The notes under the pieces: model-generated
Told to the model about the DNA's origin: nothing
The model's database searches: none
Seen by the model: only the letters and a program-made list of their open reading frames with translations
Position numbers and translations under genes: made by a program
Assembly: GCF_016921195.1 (NCBI RefSeq)
Contig: NZ_JAFGYF010000007.1
Span: 124,001 to 188,000, forward strand
Source of the DNA: Cellulosimicrobium cellulans
GTDB lineage: Bacteria > Actinomycetota > Actinomycetes > Actinomycetales > Cellulomonadaceae
Length of the DNA: 64,000 bases
Direction of reading: 5' to 3'
Shown here: piece after piece, positions 8,179 to 16,879 of the stretch
How the letters are laid out: each line of letters opens with the position of its first letter
How positions within the stretch are numbered: the stretch's first letter is position 1

Positions 8179-9224
8179 CGCGCACCCGCTTCACCAAGGG
8201 CCACGGGACCCGCAACGACTTCGTGCTGCTCGCGGACACGAAGGGCGAGCTCGACCTCACGCCCGAGCTCGTGCGCGCGCTCGCCGACCGCCGCGGCGGG
8301 ATCGGTGGCGACGGCGTCATCCGCCTCGTCCCGACGGCGCTCGTGCCCGAGTCGCGCGAGGTGCTGGCCGAGGACCCGCACGCCATCTGGTTCATGGACT
8401 ACCGCAACGCCGACGGTTCGGTGGCCGAGATGTGCGGCAACGGCGTGCGCGTGTTCGCCGCGTTCGCCGAGCGGCTCGGGCTCGTGAGCTTCGCGGGCGG
8501 GACCGAGGTCCCCGTCGGGACGCGCGCGGGCGTCAAGCGCGTGCGCAAGGAGGCCGACGGCTGGTTCGCGGTCGACATGGGGCGCTGGTTCCTGCCCGGC
8601 GGCCGTCCCGCGCTGCACGACGGCTACGACGCGACGGTGGTCGTGCGCGGGTGGGAGGTCCCGCGCCCCGCGCTGAGCCTCGACCTCGGCAATCCCCACA
8701 CCGTGCTCGCCGTCGCGCGCGAGGACCTGCTCGACCGCGCCGACCTCACCGAGGCACCCGTCGTCGAGCCGCACCCGGCGCACGGGACGAACGTCGAGCT
8801 CGTGGTGCCGCTCGGCGAGACGACCGCGGACGACGGGACCGTCGTCGGGCACGTGCGCATGCGCGTGCACGAGCGCGGCGTCGGGGAGACGCCGTCGTGC
8901 GGGACCGGCGCGTGCGCGGCGGCGCTCGCGGTGCGCGTCTGGGGCGGCCCCGACGCGCCCGAGACCTATCTCGTCGACGTCCCGGGCGGCACCGTGCGCG
9001 TGCGGGCGCTCGAGGGCGACCGCGTCGAGCTCGCGGGCCCGGCCGAGCTCGTGTACTCGGGCGAGGTCGACCTCGCCTCGTTCGCCCCCGTGGACACCGG
9101 GTCGGAGCCTCACGACGGCGGCCCCGTCCCGGCGCCCGGGTCCGCCGAGCCCGACGACGCGCCGCCGACGGCCGAGCCCGAGCCGGTCGCGGACCCGTCC
9201 GCCGAGGACCGGGCGTCGGTCTGA
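8175..9224 (+). CDS. dapF: Diaminopimelate epimerase DapF
   Basis: 349 residues. It interconverts LL- and meso-diaminopimelate in the lysine pathway. The two catalytic cysteines are visible: C87 in [10 protein letters not shown] and C242 in [14 protein letters not shown]. The N-terminus [16 protein letters not shown] and the [11 protein letters not shown] block are typical. The enzyme proper ends near residue 300 ([10 protein letters not shown]); the last 45-50 residues are an acidic, Pro-rich tail ([20 protein letters not shown]) not expected in the family, probably disordered. The start overlaps the miaA stop as ATGA. In an organism whose MurE motif suggests L-Lys or L-Orn peptidoglycan, DapF would mainly serve lysine synthesis. 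Confidence 0.96.
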   Translation: MTRTRFTKGHGTRNDFVLLADTKGELDLTPELVRALADRRGGIGGDGVIRLVPTALVPESREVLAEDPHAIWFMDYRNADGSVAEMCGNGVRVFAAFAERLGLVSFAGGTEVPVGTRAGVKRVRKEADGWFAVDMGRWFLPGGRPALHDGYDATVVVRGWEVPRPALSLDLGNPHTVLAVAREDLLDRADLTEAPVVEPHPAHGTNVELVVPLGETTADDGTVVGHVRMRVHERGVGETPSCGTGACAAALAVRVWGGPDAPETYLVDVPGGTVRVRALEGDRVELAGPAELVYSGEVDLASFAPVDTGSEPHDGGPVPAPGSAEPDDAPPTAEPEPVADPSAEDRASV

Positions 9225-9231
9225 CGGCCTC

Positions 9232-9921
9232 TCAGGCCGGCGCCACGACCTCCAGGACCCGGAAGCCCTTGGCGCTCGCGGCCCGCTCGACGACCGCACC
9301 CGGAAGAAGGGGCGGCAGGGCGTCGGCGAGCCAGCGCTGGAGCGAGTCCGAGCCGAGGTTGCGCTGCACGACGAGGTGCGCGCTCGCGCCCGGCGCGAGG
9401 CGCGGGAGCCAGCGCAGCAGCATCGCGTGCAGCACCTCCTTGCCGACGCGGATCGGCGGGTTGGACCACAGCGCGGCGAACGCGACGTCGCCGGGCACGT
9501 CCTCCGGCACGACCGCGCGGACGTTCGTCAGGCCCAGCCGCTCCGCGTTGCGCCGCACGAGGTCGAGCGCCCGCTCGTTGACGTCGACCGCCCAGACGGT
9601 CGCGCCCGGGGCCTCGAGCGCCATCGTCAGCGCGACCGGCCCCCAGCCGCAGCCGAGGTCGAGGACGTGCGCCGGACCGGTGTCCTTCCGGGCGGCGAGC
9701 ACGTCGTCGAGAGGCGGGGTGGTGCGGAGCAGGACCTGCGTGCCGAGGTCGAGGCGACCGGGGGAGAAGACGCCCGACGCGACCTCCACCTGGACGTCCC
9801 GGCCGGCGAGGCGCACCGAGATCGTGCTGCGCTCGGCCGCGGACGCCGGCCTCGCCGTGAAGTAGTGGTCGTGCGAGCCGTCGCTCGCGGCGTCGACGGC
9901 GGGGTCCTGGTCCTCGGTCAC
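9232..9921 (-). CDS. RsmC-like class I SAM-dependent methyltransferase
   Basis: 229 residues. SAM-binding motif I is VLDLGCGWGPVAL, the acidic end of beta-2 is AVDVNERALDLVRRN, and the NPP motif LWSNPPIRVGKEVLH is the signature of RsmC/MTS-type N2-guanine methyltransferases, whose known members modify 16S rRNA G1207. The N-terminal HYFTARPASAAERSTISVRL is also typical of the short actinobacterial members, which lack the extra N-terminal domain of E. coli RsmC. GTG at 9921 follows a TAGGAT hexamer by eight bases. The gene converges with dapF, with only seven bases between the stops. The exact substrate is not shown by sequence. Confidence 0.85.
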   Translation of the reverse strand: MTEDQDPAVDAASDGSHDHYFTARPASAAERSTISVRLAGRDVQVEVASGVFSPGRLDLGTQVLLRTTPPLDDVLAARKDTGPAHVLDLGCGWGPVALTMALEAPGATVWAVDVNERALDLVRRNAERLGLTNVRAVVPEDVPGDVAFAALWSNPPIRVGKEVLHAMLLRWLPRLAPGASAHLVVQRNLGSDSLQRWLADALPPLLPGAVVERAASAKGFRVLEVVAPA

Positions 9922-9929
9922 GTCGGCCG

Positions 9930-9935
9930 ATCCTA
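9930..9935 (-). promoter_or_regulatory. -10 hexamer TAGGAT for leaderless methyltransferase transcript
   Basis: Read on the minus strand, TAGGAT is followed by eight bases and the GTG at 9921. No Shine-Dalgarno sequence is present. Confidence 0.5.
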
Positions 9936-10079
9936 CGCGGGCGCGCCCGGGAGGAGGGCGGACGGAGAGCGCCCGACCGCCGCTCGTGCGCTTAACCGCT
10001 GGCCTCGGGACGATTTCGCGTGCCACGCTTGTTGTCACACCTGGACGCACGAGCGCCCACCACCGACGGAAGGCGGCAC

Positions 10080-11636
10080 ATGAGCCCAACCCCTGCGAAC
10101 ACCCCGAACCCCACCTCGGCTCAGGACGAGCCGACCGGCGCGACGCGGGACATCGCGAGCGACGTCGTGGCGCGGGTGCTCGCTCGGGCCGGGACGGCAC
10201 GCGCCGAGGGTGGCACGGTCCACGCCGAGCACGACGGCGAGCAGCTCGAGCTCGAAGAGCGCAGCGCGCTGCGCCGCGTGGTCGGCCTGTCGACCGAGCT
10301 CCAGGACGTCACGGAGGTCGAGTACCGGCAGCTGCGCCTCGAGAAGGTCGTGCTGGTCGGGCTGTGGAGCCCCGGCTCGGACCCGCGCGAGGACGGTGCG
10401 CCCACGTCTGCGGAGGAGGCGGAGATCTCGCTGCGCGAGCTCGCGGCGCTCGCGGAGACCGCGGGCTCCCAGGTGCTCGACGGCGTCATCCAGCGCCGCG
10501 CGAAGCCCGATCCGGGCACGTACCTCGGCTCCGGCAAGGCGGCGGAGCTCGCCGACGTCGTCGCCGCCAGCGGCGCGGACACCGTCGTGATCGACGGCGA
10601 GCTCGCGCCCTCCCAGCGGCGCGCGCTCGAGGACATCGTCAAGGTCAAGGTCATCGACCGGACCGCCCTGATCCTCGACATCTTCGCGCAGCACGCCAAG
10701 TCCCGGGAGGGCAAGGCGCAGGTCGAGCTCGCCCAGCTCGAGTACCTCCTCCCGCGCCTGCGCGGGTGGGGCGAGTCGATGTCCCGGCAGGCCGGTGGTC
10801 AGGTCGGCGGCGCCGGTGCGGGCATGGGGTCGCGCGGTCCCGGTGAGACGAAGATCGAGCTGGACCGTCGCCGCATCCGCAACCGCATGGCCAAGCTGCG
10901 CCGCGAGATCCAGGCGATGGCCCCGGGGCGCGAGACGAAGCGCGCGTCGCGCAAGCGGCACGCGATCCCGTCCGTCGCGATCGCGGGCTACACGAACGCG
11001 GGCAAGTCGAGCCTGCTCAACGCCATCACCGGCGCGGGCGTGCTCGTCGAGAACGCGCTGTTCGCGACGCTCGACCCCACGGTGCGCCGCACGCGCACCG
11101 AGGACGGCCGGGTCTACACGCTCGCCGACACGGTCGGGTTCGTGCGCGCCCTGCCGCACCAGCTCGTCGAGGCGTTCCGCTCGACGCTCGAGGAGGTCGG
11201 CGACGCCGACCTGCTGCTGCACGTCGTGGACGCGTCGCACCCGGACCCGGAGGGCCAGATCGCGGCGGTGCGCCACGTCCTGGCCGACATCCCGGGCGTG
11301 GAGGACGTGCCCGAGGTGATCGTCCTCAACAAGGCGGACCTCGCCGACCCGGAGACGATCGCGAGGATCCGGCTGCGCGAGCGCCGCACGGTCGTCGTCT
11401 CGGCGCACACGGGCGAGGGGATCGAGCACCTGCGCGAGCTCATCGCGCACGAGCTCCCGCGTCCCGACGTCGAGATCGACGTCGTGGTGCCCTACCACCG
11501 CGGCGACCTCGTGCACCGCGTGCACACCGAGGGCGAGATCGACCACGAGGAGCACACGCCCGAGGGCACGCTCCTGCGCGGGCGCGTCGCTCAGGCGCTC
11601 GCGACCGAGCTCGTCGGAGCCTCGGCTCAGGGCTGA
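10080..11636 (+). CDS. hflX: Ribosome-associated GTPase HflX
   Basis: 518 residues. HflX binds the 50S subunit and splits stalled or hibernating ribosomes. The N-terminal HflX domain includes VLVGLW and the segment PDPGTYLGSGKAAEL, followed by LPRLRGWGESMSRQ and the Gly-rich GSRGPGETKIELDRRRI. The G domain has G1 GYTNAGKS at 303-310, G3 DTVGFV and G4 NKAD. ATG at 10080 is preceded by GGAAGGCGG; an upstream in-frame ATG at 10020 lacks a ribosome binding site. A strong hairpin follows the stop, so the gene appears monocistronic. Confidence 0.95.
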   Translation: MSPTPANTPNPTSAQDEPTGATRDIASDVVARVLARAGTARAEGGTVHAEHDGEQLELEERSALRRVVGLSTELQDVTEVEYRQLRLEKVVLVGLWSPGSDPREDGAPTSAEEAEISLRELAALAETAGSQVLDGVIQRRAKPDPGTYLGSGKAAELADVVAASGADTVVIDGELAPSQRRALEDIVKVKVIDRTALILDIFAQHAKSREGKAQVELAQLEYLLPRLRGWGESMSRQAGGQVGGAGAGMGSRGPGETKIELDRRRIRNRMAKLRREIQAMAPGRETKRASRKRHAIPSVAIAGYTNAGKSSLLNAITGAGVLVENALFATLDPTVRRTRTEDGRVYTLADTVGFVRALPHQLVEAFRSTLEEVGDADLLLHVVDASHPDPEGQIAAVRHVLADIPGVEDVPEVIVLNKADLADPETIARIRLRERRTVVVSAHTGEGIEHLRELIAHELPRPDVEIDVVVPYHRGDLVHRVHTEGEIDHEEHTPEGTLLRGRVAQALATELVGASAQG

Positions 11637-11662
11637 GCCCTCGCGCGCCGGGCGCCGCCCGA

Positions 11663-11702
11663 CGCGCGACCCCGTACGGCACGAGCCGTGCGGGGTCGTG
11701 CG
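11663..11702 (+). terminator. Terminator hairpin after hflX
   Basis: An 18-bp stem (left arm 11663-11680, right arm 11685-11702, two G-T wobbles) closes an ACGA loop 26 bases after the hflX stop. There is no U-tract, as is common in high-GC actinobacteria. Confidence 0.6.
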
Positions 11703-11750
11703 CGTCCGGCCCGTCGTCCACAGGGCGGTCGGACCGTGGGCGGCCGACCG

Positions 11751-11756
11751 TAGACT
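11751..11756 (+). promoter_or_regulatory. -10 hexamer TAGACT for leaderless dinG-like gene
   Basis: TAGACT is followed by six bases and the GTG at 11763. It is one of the clearest TANNNT-N6-start cases in the window. Confidence 0.55.
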
Positions 11757-11762
11757 CCTCGG

Positions 11763-13886
11763 GTGCCCCCCTCCACGCGACCCGCCCCCGACCGTGTCGA
11801 CGCCGAGGAGCCGGGCACGACGGCCGGCGCCTCGGGAGGAGACGTCCCCGACGTGGACGAGCTCCTCGACGTCGCCGTCTCACGCCTGGGCGGTGCGCGC
11901 CGCGACGGGCAGCACGCGATGGCACGCGCGGTGACCGAGGCGATCGAGAGGTCCGAGCACCTCGTGGTCCAGGCGGGCACGGGCACGGGGAAGTCGCTCG
12001 GGTACCTCGTGCCGGCCGTGCGGCACGCCGTCGCGACCGACGAGCGGGTGATCGTCTCGACGGCGACCCTCGCGCTCCAGCGCCAGGTCATCACGCGCGA
12101 CCTGCCCCTCGTCGCCGACGCCGTGGCGGACCGCCTCCCGCGCCCCGCGACGATCGCGCTCCTCAAGGGGTGGCACAACTACCTGTGCGTCCACAAGATC
12201 GCAGGCGGGTACCCGGCCGACGAGCCGACGCTGTTCGACCTGCCGGGCGAGTCGGCGGGCGCCGCCGACCACCCGGCCGCCCGCGGCGGGACCAGCGCGG
12301 CCGCGCTCGGCGAGCAGGTCGTGCGTCTGCGGGAGTGGGCCGACGAGACGTCGACCGGCGACCGGGACGACCTCGTGCCCGGCGTGAGCGACAAGGCGTG
12401 GCGGCAGGTCTCGGTCACCGCTCTCGAGTGCCTCGGGCAGCGGTGCCCGATGCTCGCCGAGTGCTTCCCCGAGAAGGCGCGCGCGACGGCCCGCGAGGCG
12501 GACGTCGTCGTGACCAACCACGCGATGCTCGGGATCGCCGCGATGGGGTCGCCCGGCGTGCTGCCCGAGCACGACGTGCTCGTCGTCGACGAGGCGCACG
12601 AGCTCGCGGACCGCGTCACGGCGGCCGCGACGGTCGACCTGTCGGTGCCCGCGATCGAGAGCGCGGCGCGGCTCGCGCGCCGGCACGGCGGCGTCACGAC
12701 GGACACGCTCGACGCGGCGTCGGCGGCGTTCGGGACGGTCGTCGGTGCGCTGCCCGCCGAGCGGTTCCCGGACGGGCTTCCCGACGGTGCACGCTCGGCC
12801 GTCGCGGCGGTGCGCGACGCCGCGCGGGAGGTCCTCTCGACGCTCAAGCCCGAGACCGGGGTGACCAAGCCTGCCCAGCCGGACTCCGGGCTGAAGATGG
12901 CGCAGTCGACCATGCTGCAGCTCTTCGAGGTGGCCGAGCGCATGGCCGCCGACCCGGCGGGGCACGACGTGCTCTGGTGCTCGCGGCCCGGTGATGGGGG
13001 CTGGTCGGCCGACCGGTTCGGCGAGGGCGCGAGCCGCCTGCACGCCGCCCCGCTCGGCGTCGCCGGCCTCATCCGTACGCACCTGCTCGCCGAGCGGACG
13101 GGGGTGTTCACGTCCGCGACGCTCGCGCTCGGCGGGAGCTTCGACGCCGTGGCGCGCACCTTCGGGCTGGGCGGTGCGGCCGACGGCGGCACGGACGCGG
13201 ACGCCGTGGGCGCGCCGCGGTGGCGCGGTCTCGACGTCGGGAGCCCGTTCGACTACCCGCGTCAGGGGATCCTCTACGTCGCGAAGCGACTGCCGACACC
13301 CGGCCGGGAGGCCTCGACCGAGCACCAGCTCGACGAGATCGCGGCGCTCGTCGAAGCCGCCGGGGGACGCACCCTCGGCCTGTTCTCCTCGCGGCGCGCC
13401 GCGGTGGCCGCGGCGGAGGCGATGCGCGAGCGGCTGGACGTGCCGATCCTGTGCCAGGGCGACGACCAGCTCCCGACGCTCGTGCGCGAGTTCGCCGCCG
13501 ACCCGGCGACGTGCCTGTTCGGCACCTTGTCGCTGTGGCAGGGCGTCGACGTGCCGGGACCGTCGTGCCAGCTCGTGCTGATCGACCGCATCCCGTTCCC
13601 GCGCCCGGACGACCCGGTGAAGTCCGCCCGGGCCCGCGCGGTCGAGGCCGCGGGAGGCAACGGGTTCATGCAGGTCTCCGCGACGCACGCCGCGCTGCTG
13701 CTGGCGCAGGGCGCCGGTCGGCTGGTCCGGTCCATGACCGACCGCGGGGTCGTCGCGGTCCTCGACCCGAGGCTCGTGACCGCGCGCTACGGCACGTTCC
13801 TCACGCGCTCGATGCCGGAGTTCTGGCAGACGACCGACCGTGACGTCGCTACCGCTGCGCTGCGGCGCCTCGCCGCCCTAGGCTGA
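11763..13886 (+). CDS. DinG/XPD-family Fe-S ATP-dependent DNA helicase
   Basis: 707 residues, a superfamily 2 helicase. Walker A GTGTGKS is at 72-78 and the DEAH box at 276-279 (VVDEAHEL). Four cysteines, C142, C223, C228 and C234, are spaced as in the 4Fe-4S cluster of DinG/XPD/YoaA helicases. C-terminal motifs include GLFSSRRAAVAAAE, FGTLSLWQGVDVPG and the Arg-finger-like QGAGRLVRSMTDRGVVAVLDPR. It probably unwinds R-loops, D-loops or forked DNA during repair. The GTG start fits a leaderless transcript. I saw no LexA box immediately upstream, so SOS control is not supported despite the nearby lexA. Confidence 0.92.
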   Translation: MPPSTRPAPDRVDAEEPGTTAGASGGDVPDVDELLDVAVSRLGGARRDGQHAMARAVTEAIERSEHLVVQAGTGTGKSLGYLVPAVRHAVATDERVIVSTATLALQRQVITRDLPLVADAVADRLPRPATIALLKGWHNYLCVHKIAGGYPADEPTLFDLPGESAGAADHPAARGGTSAAALGEQVVRLREWADETSTGDRDDLVPGVSDKAWRQVSVTALECLGQRCPMLAECFPEKARATAREADVVVTNHAMLGIAAMGSPGVLPEHDVLVVDEAHELADRVTAAATVDLSVPAIESAARLARRHGGVTTDTLDAASAAFGTVVGALPAERFPDGLPDGARSAVAAVRDAAREVLSTLKPETGVTKPAQPDSGLKMAQSTMLQLFEVAERMAADPAGHDVLWCSRPGDGGWSADRFGEGASRLHAAPLGVAGLIRTHLLAERTGVFTSATLALGGSFDAVARTFGLGGAADGGTDADAVGAPRWRGLDVGSPFDYPRQGILYVAKRLPTPGREASTEHQLDEIAALVEAAGGRTLGLFSSRRAAVAAAEAMRERLDVPILCQGDDQLPTLVREFAADPATCLFGTLSLWQGVDVPGPSCQLVLIDRIPFPRPDDPVKSARARAVEAAGGNGFMQVSATHAALLLAQGAGRLVRSMTDRGVVAVLDPRLVTARYGTFLTRSMPEFWQTTDRDVATAALRRLAALG

Positions 13887-13916
13887 GGCCTTCCAGCGAA
13901 ACTCCACGGAGGCGAG

Positions 13917-14927
13917 ATGACGACGAGCACGTCCCCGCAGGGCACCGGTGACACGACCGCGGCCGGTCCGGGAGGGGGAGCGCGGACCACGAAGCTCGCG
14001 ATCGTCGGGGCCGGGGCGGTCGGGTCGACGCTCGCGTACGCAGCCCTCATGCGCGGCGCCGCGCGCACGGTGGCGCTCCTGGACGTCAACCGGGCGAAGG
14101 TCGACGCAGAGGTGCTCGACCTCCAGCACGGCATCCAGTTCATGCCGATGGCGCGCGTCGAGGGCTCGGACGACGTCGCGGTGTGCGCCGGGGCGGACGT
14201 GGTCGTCGTGACGGCCGGGGCGAAGCAGAAGCCGGGCCAGACGCGGCTCGACCTGGCCGAGGGAACGATCGGCCTCATGCGCAGGATCCTGCCCGGGCTC
14301 GTGGAGGTGGCCCCGGACGCGGTCTACGTCATGGTCACCAACCCCGTCGACATCGTCACGTACGCGGCGCTCACGTTCTCGGGCCTGCCGCCCACGCAGC
14401 TCTTCGGCAGCGGGACGGTGCTCGACTCGTCGCGGCTGCGGTTCCTCGTCGCGCAGCACTGCGGCGTCGCGGTGCAGAACGTGCACGCCTACATCGCCGG
14501 CGAGCACGGCGACAGCGAGATCCCCCTGTGGAGCTCGGCGACGATCGGCGGCGTGCCGCTCCTCGAGTGGCCCGGTCTCGGAGGCCGCGGCCCGCTCACG
14601 GCGGAGGCGCGCGGCGACATCGCGCGCGAGGTGGTCCAGTCGGCGTACCGGATCATCGAGGGCAAGGGCGCGACGAACTACGCCGTCGCGCTCGCCGGTA
14701 CGCGCATCATCGAGGCCGTGCTCGCCGACGAGCACCGCATCCTGCCCGTCTCGACGCTCCTCGACGGCGCGTACGGCCTCCACGACGTGTGCCTCTCGCT
14801 GCCGACGCTGGTCGACCGCCGGGGTGCCGCGGAACGCGTCGAGGTCCCGCTGGCCGACGACGAGCTCGCCGGCCTGCGCGCGTCCGCCGAGTCGCTGCGC
14901 GCGGTCGCCCGACGCTTCGGGCTCTGA
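13917..14927 (+). CDS. ldh: L-lactate dehydrogenase
   Basis: 336 residues. It reduces pyruvate to L-lactate with NADH. The Rossmann dinucleotide motif GAGAVGS begins at 31; DLQHGIQF, VTAGAKQKPGQTRLDL and VTNPVDIVTYAAL follow, and the catalytic His197 sits in GEHGDSEIPLW, which with the absence of malate-dehydrogenase signature residues supports LDH. The first 25 residues are a disordered Thr/Gly-rich extension. ATG at 13917 has GGAGGCG upstream. It stands alone between the helicase and lexA and ends at a long bidirectional hairpin. The fermentative role fits facultative Cellulomonas-like bacteria. Confidence 0.94.
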   Translation: MTTSTSPQGTGDTTAAGPGGGARTTKLAIVGAGAVGSTLAYAALMRGAARTVALLDVNRAKVDAEVLDLQHGIQFMPMARVEGSDDVAVCAGADVVVVTAGAKQKPGQTRLDLAEGTIGLMRRILPGLVEVAPDAVYVMVTNPVDIVTYAALTFSGLPPTQLFGSGTVLDSSRLRFLVAQHCGVAVQNVHAYIAGEHGDSEIPLWSSATIGGVPLLEWPGLGGRGPLTAEARGDIAREVVQSAYRIIEGKGATNYAVALAGTRIIEAVLADEHRILPVSTLLDGAYGLHDVCLSLPTLVDRRGAAERVEVPLADDELAGLRASAESLRAVARRFGL

Positions 14928-14943
14928 GCCGGCGGACCTGCGG

Positions 14944-14985
14944 ACGCCGAGAGCCGGGGGCGTCGGCCCACCCGGCTCTCGGCGT
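14944..14985. terminator. Bidirectional terminator between ldh and lexA
   Basis: A perfect 15-bp inverted repeat (14944-14958 with 14971-14985) with a 12-base loop lies between the convergent ldh and lexA genes and can end both transcripts. Confidence 0.7.
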
Positions 14986-15014
14986 GCTCACCTCCGACGG
15001 GGCGACGACCGGGC

Positions 15015-15749
15015 TCAGAGGCTGCGCAGCACCGAGACGACGCGTCCCAGGACCTGGGCGTCGTCGCCCGGGATCGGGTCGTACGCGGCGTTGTGCGGCA
15101 TGAGCCAGACGTGGCCGTCCGCACGGCGCAGGGACTTGACCGTGGCCTCGCCGTCGATCATCGCCGCGACGATCTCGCCGTTCTCCGCCACCGGCTGGCG
15201 GCGGACCACGACCCAGTCGCCGTCGCAGATCGCCGCGTCGATCATCGAGTCGCCCTGGACGCGCAGGAGGAAGAGCTCGCCCTCCCCGACGAGCTGTCGG
15301 GGGAGGGGGAACACGTCCTCGACGACCTGCTCCGCGAGGATCGGTCCGCCGGCGGCGATGCGGCCGACGACCGGGACGTACGACGGCGCCGGGTGCGCCT
15401 CGTCGTGCACGGGCTCGGGCGCGGTGCCGGCCGCGGTCAGCGGAGTCGCGCGCCGTGCGTCGTCCGGCTGGACGACCTCGATCGCGCGCGGGCGGTTCGG
15501 GTCCCGGCGCAGGAACCCCTTGCGCTCGAGAGTCGTGAGCTGGTGCTTCACGGACGACGGGCTCGTGAGGCCGACGGCCTCGCCGATCTCGCGCATGCTG
15601 GGCGGGTAGCCGCGCTGCTCGACGCACGCGCGGATGGTCTCGAGGACGAGGCGCTGCCTCGGGGTGAGCCCGTCGCCCCCGGCCGACCCGTCCGGGAGCT
15701 CGCGCACCTCGGCGAGCCCCCGTGCCCTGTCCGTGCCTCGTCCCGCCAT
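15015..15749 (-). CDS. lexA: SOS response transcriptional repressor LexA
   Basis: 244 residues. The N-terminal winged helix-turn-helix ([20 protein letters not shown] through [15 protein letters not shown], 28-75) binds SOS boxes. The cleavage site A133-G134 lies in GRIAAGGP, and the catalytic dyad is Ser168 (VQGDSMID) and Lys205 (EATVKSL), so RecA-stimulated self-cleavage should be intact. A Pro/Ala-rich linker (95-123) is longer than in E. coli. ATG at 15749 is chosen over the GTG at 15797 because AGGGCGGAG precedes it. A LexA-like box overlaps the proposed -35 element, so the gene is probably autoregulated. Confidence 0.96.
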   Translation of the reverse strand: MAGRGTDRARGLAEVRELPDGSAGGDGLTPRQRLVLETIRACVEQRGYPPSMREIGEAVGLTSPSSVKHQLTTLERKGFLRRDPNRPRAIEVVQPDDARRATPLTAAGTAPEPVHDEAHPAPSYVPVVGRIAAGGPILAEQVVEDVFPLPRQLVGEGELFLLRVQGDSMIDAAICDGDWVVVRRQPVAENGEIVAAMIDGEATVKSLRRADGHVWLMPHNAAYDPIPGDDAQVLGRVVSVLRSL

Positions 15750-15884
15750 GGTCGCTCCGCCCTCGTCCGTCGCGGCCGCCGGCGCTTCCCGGCCCACGGC
15801 CTCCCCTCCCCGGGACGTGCGCCCCGGGACCTCGGTCGCCCCACCGGGTCCGAGCGGACATGTCCGGCGAACCGACCTGACCCC

Positions 15885-15914
15885 AGGCTAGGGGAGGTTG
15901 CGACACGAATCAAA
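15885..15914 (-). promoter_or_regulatory. lexA promoter
   Basis: On the minus strand TTTGAT (15914-15909) and TAGCCT (15890-15885) are separated by 18 bases, a plausible -35/-10 pair. Transcription would start near 15878, leaving a leader of roughly 130 bases before lexA. Confidence 0.45.
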
Positions 15915-15925
15915 CACCTGTTCGA
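15910..15925. promoter_or_regulatory. LexA (SOS) box 1, lexA side
   Basis: TCAAACACCTGTTCGA matches the actinobacterial SOS box TCGAAC-N4-GTTCGA at 11 of 12 positions. It overlaps the proposed lexA -35 element. Confidence 0.75.
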
Positions 15926-15962
15926 GCATGTCTCGACTCTGTCGGCCGTTCGTGATAGACCT

Positions 15963-15978
15963 TCGTACAGATGTTCTA
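15963..15978. promoter_or_regulatory. LexA-like box 2, LysM side
   Basis: TCGTACAGATGTTCTA matches TCGAAC-N4-GTTCGA at 10 of 12 positions. It shares its last base with box 3. Confidence 0.5.
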
Positions 15979-15993
15979 CGTACACGTGTTCGA
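15978..15993. promoter_or_regulatory. LexA-like box 3, LysM side
   Basis: ACGTACACGTGTTCGA matches TCGAAC-N4-GTTCGA at 10 of 12 positions, with a perfect right half. It lies 90 bases before the LysM gene. Confidence 0.6.
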
Positions 15994-16082
15994 CCGGTCC
16001 GGTCGACGCGGAGGGTGACGAGGCCTGCGGGTCCGATCGACCGGGGAAGGCGATCGAGTCCGCAGGCCGGGACGGAGCGGGC

Positions 16083-16454
16083 ATGGGTGCGGTGGCGATC
16101 ACGACGACGGGGCGCGTCGGCTCGACGGGCGGCGGTGCGGCGCCGGAGCGTGCGGGCGAGGCGCCCCTGCGGCTGACGCGACGCGGCCGCGCCGTCCTGG
16201 TGCTCCTGGCGGTCGCGGTCCTCCTGCTCGCGGCCCGCGTGGGCGTCGCCGTCGCGAGCGGCCCGGGCGAGCCGACGGAGGTTCGCGTCCACGTCGTCAG
16301 CTCGGGCGAGACGTTGTGGGAGCTCGCGCGGGGCGTCGCGGCGCCGGGCGAGGACCTGCGTGACGTCGTGGGCGCGCTGGTCGAGCTCAACGGGCTCGAG
16401 TCGTCGGGTCTCGACGCGGGCCAGAAGATCGTCCTCCCGGTCGCGCGGGGATGA
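16083..16454 (+). CDS. LysM-domain membrane protein, candidate SOS-induced division inhibitor
   Basis: 123 residues. A cytoplasmic N-terminus of about 35 residues is followed by one membrane span (about 36-58, AVLVLLAVAVLLLAARVGVA) and a single extracellular LysM domain (about 68-119: VHVVSSGETLWELA ... LNGLESSGLDAGQKIVLP) that binds peptidoglycan. It is divergent from lexA with LexA-like boxes in between and precedes nrdR, the same arrangement as Rv2719c in Mycobacterium; DivS of Corynebacterium and YneA of Bacillus are analogous lexA-linked SOS division inhibitors. That function is inferred from context and architecture, since no catalytic domain is present. GGAGCGG precedes the ATG. Confidence 0.85.
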   Translation: MGAVAITTTGRVGSTGGGAAPERAGEAPLRLTRRGRAVLVLLAVAVLLLAARVGVAVASGPGEPTEVRVHVVSSGETLWELARGVAAPGEDLRDVVGALVELNGLESSGLDAGQKIVLPVARG

Positions 16455-16561
16455 GGTCCGCCGGCCGTCGTCGTGCTCCCGACGGCGCGACCGGGCGGCG
16501 TCAGCAAGGGACGCTGTGACGCAGGCCACGGCTCGGATCGCGTCGGCCTGCGCTCGAGGGG

Positions 16562-16590
16562 TTGCGCAGAGATTTAGGTCGACCTAAGTT
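16562..16590 (+). promoter_or_regulatory. Promoter with embedded palindromic operator
   Basis: The 425-bp gap 16455-16879 contains a perfect 14-bp palindrome, TTAGGTCGACCTAA (16574-16587). It lies between TTGCGC (16562-16567) and TAAGTT (16585-16590), spaced by 17 bases like -35 and -10 elements, so a bound repressor would block the -10. The half-site TTAGGT resembles DtxR/IdeR-type metal-regulator operators (12 of 19 positions of a typical IdeR box). No gene follows within 280 bp; a strong terminator lies about 130 bp downstream. The regulator and product are unknown. Confidence 0.45.
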
Positions 16591-16718
16591 AGTGTCACCT
16601 CACACGCCGGCTGGGGGGCTGGGCGGTCGAGGCGGGGAGTACGCGGTCCACCGCGACTCCCGTGCACGTCACCGCGCGTGAGGCGAGTCACGCGCGAGAT
16701 GGGGACGGGGGCGTCCCG

Positions 16719-16748
16719 ACGGGGGCGGTCGATCACGACCGCCCCCGT
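16719..16748 (+). terminator. Strong terminator hairpin in the LysM-nrdR gap
   Basis: A perfect 13-bp stem (16719-16731 with 16736-16748) with an ATCA loop, followed by TCTGCT. It could end either the LysM transcript or a short transcript from the promoter at 16562-16590. No credible ORF was seen in the remaining gap. Confidence 0.7.
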
Positions 16749-16879
16749 TCTGCTGCCTCCCGCCGGCTGCGGCCGGGCGTGCTGTGTGCGCCGGGACCTG
16801 TCGCGTGTTGCACCTGCCCGCGGTGACGGCATACGTTCGTCGCGCCGACCTGTCGGCGAGACCCGCGGAGGAGCCCGCC

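Noticed and set aside
11763-13886. SOS control of the dinG-like helicase
   Set aside because: Although lexA is near, the short upstream region holds no TCGAAC-N4-GTTCGA-like site.
16455-16879. Possible cobalamin riboswitch or 6C RNA upstream of nrdR
   Set aside because: No B12-box-like sequence and no pair of C-rich loops is visible; the gap is better described by a promoter palindrome and a terminator.
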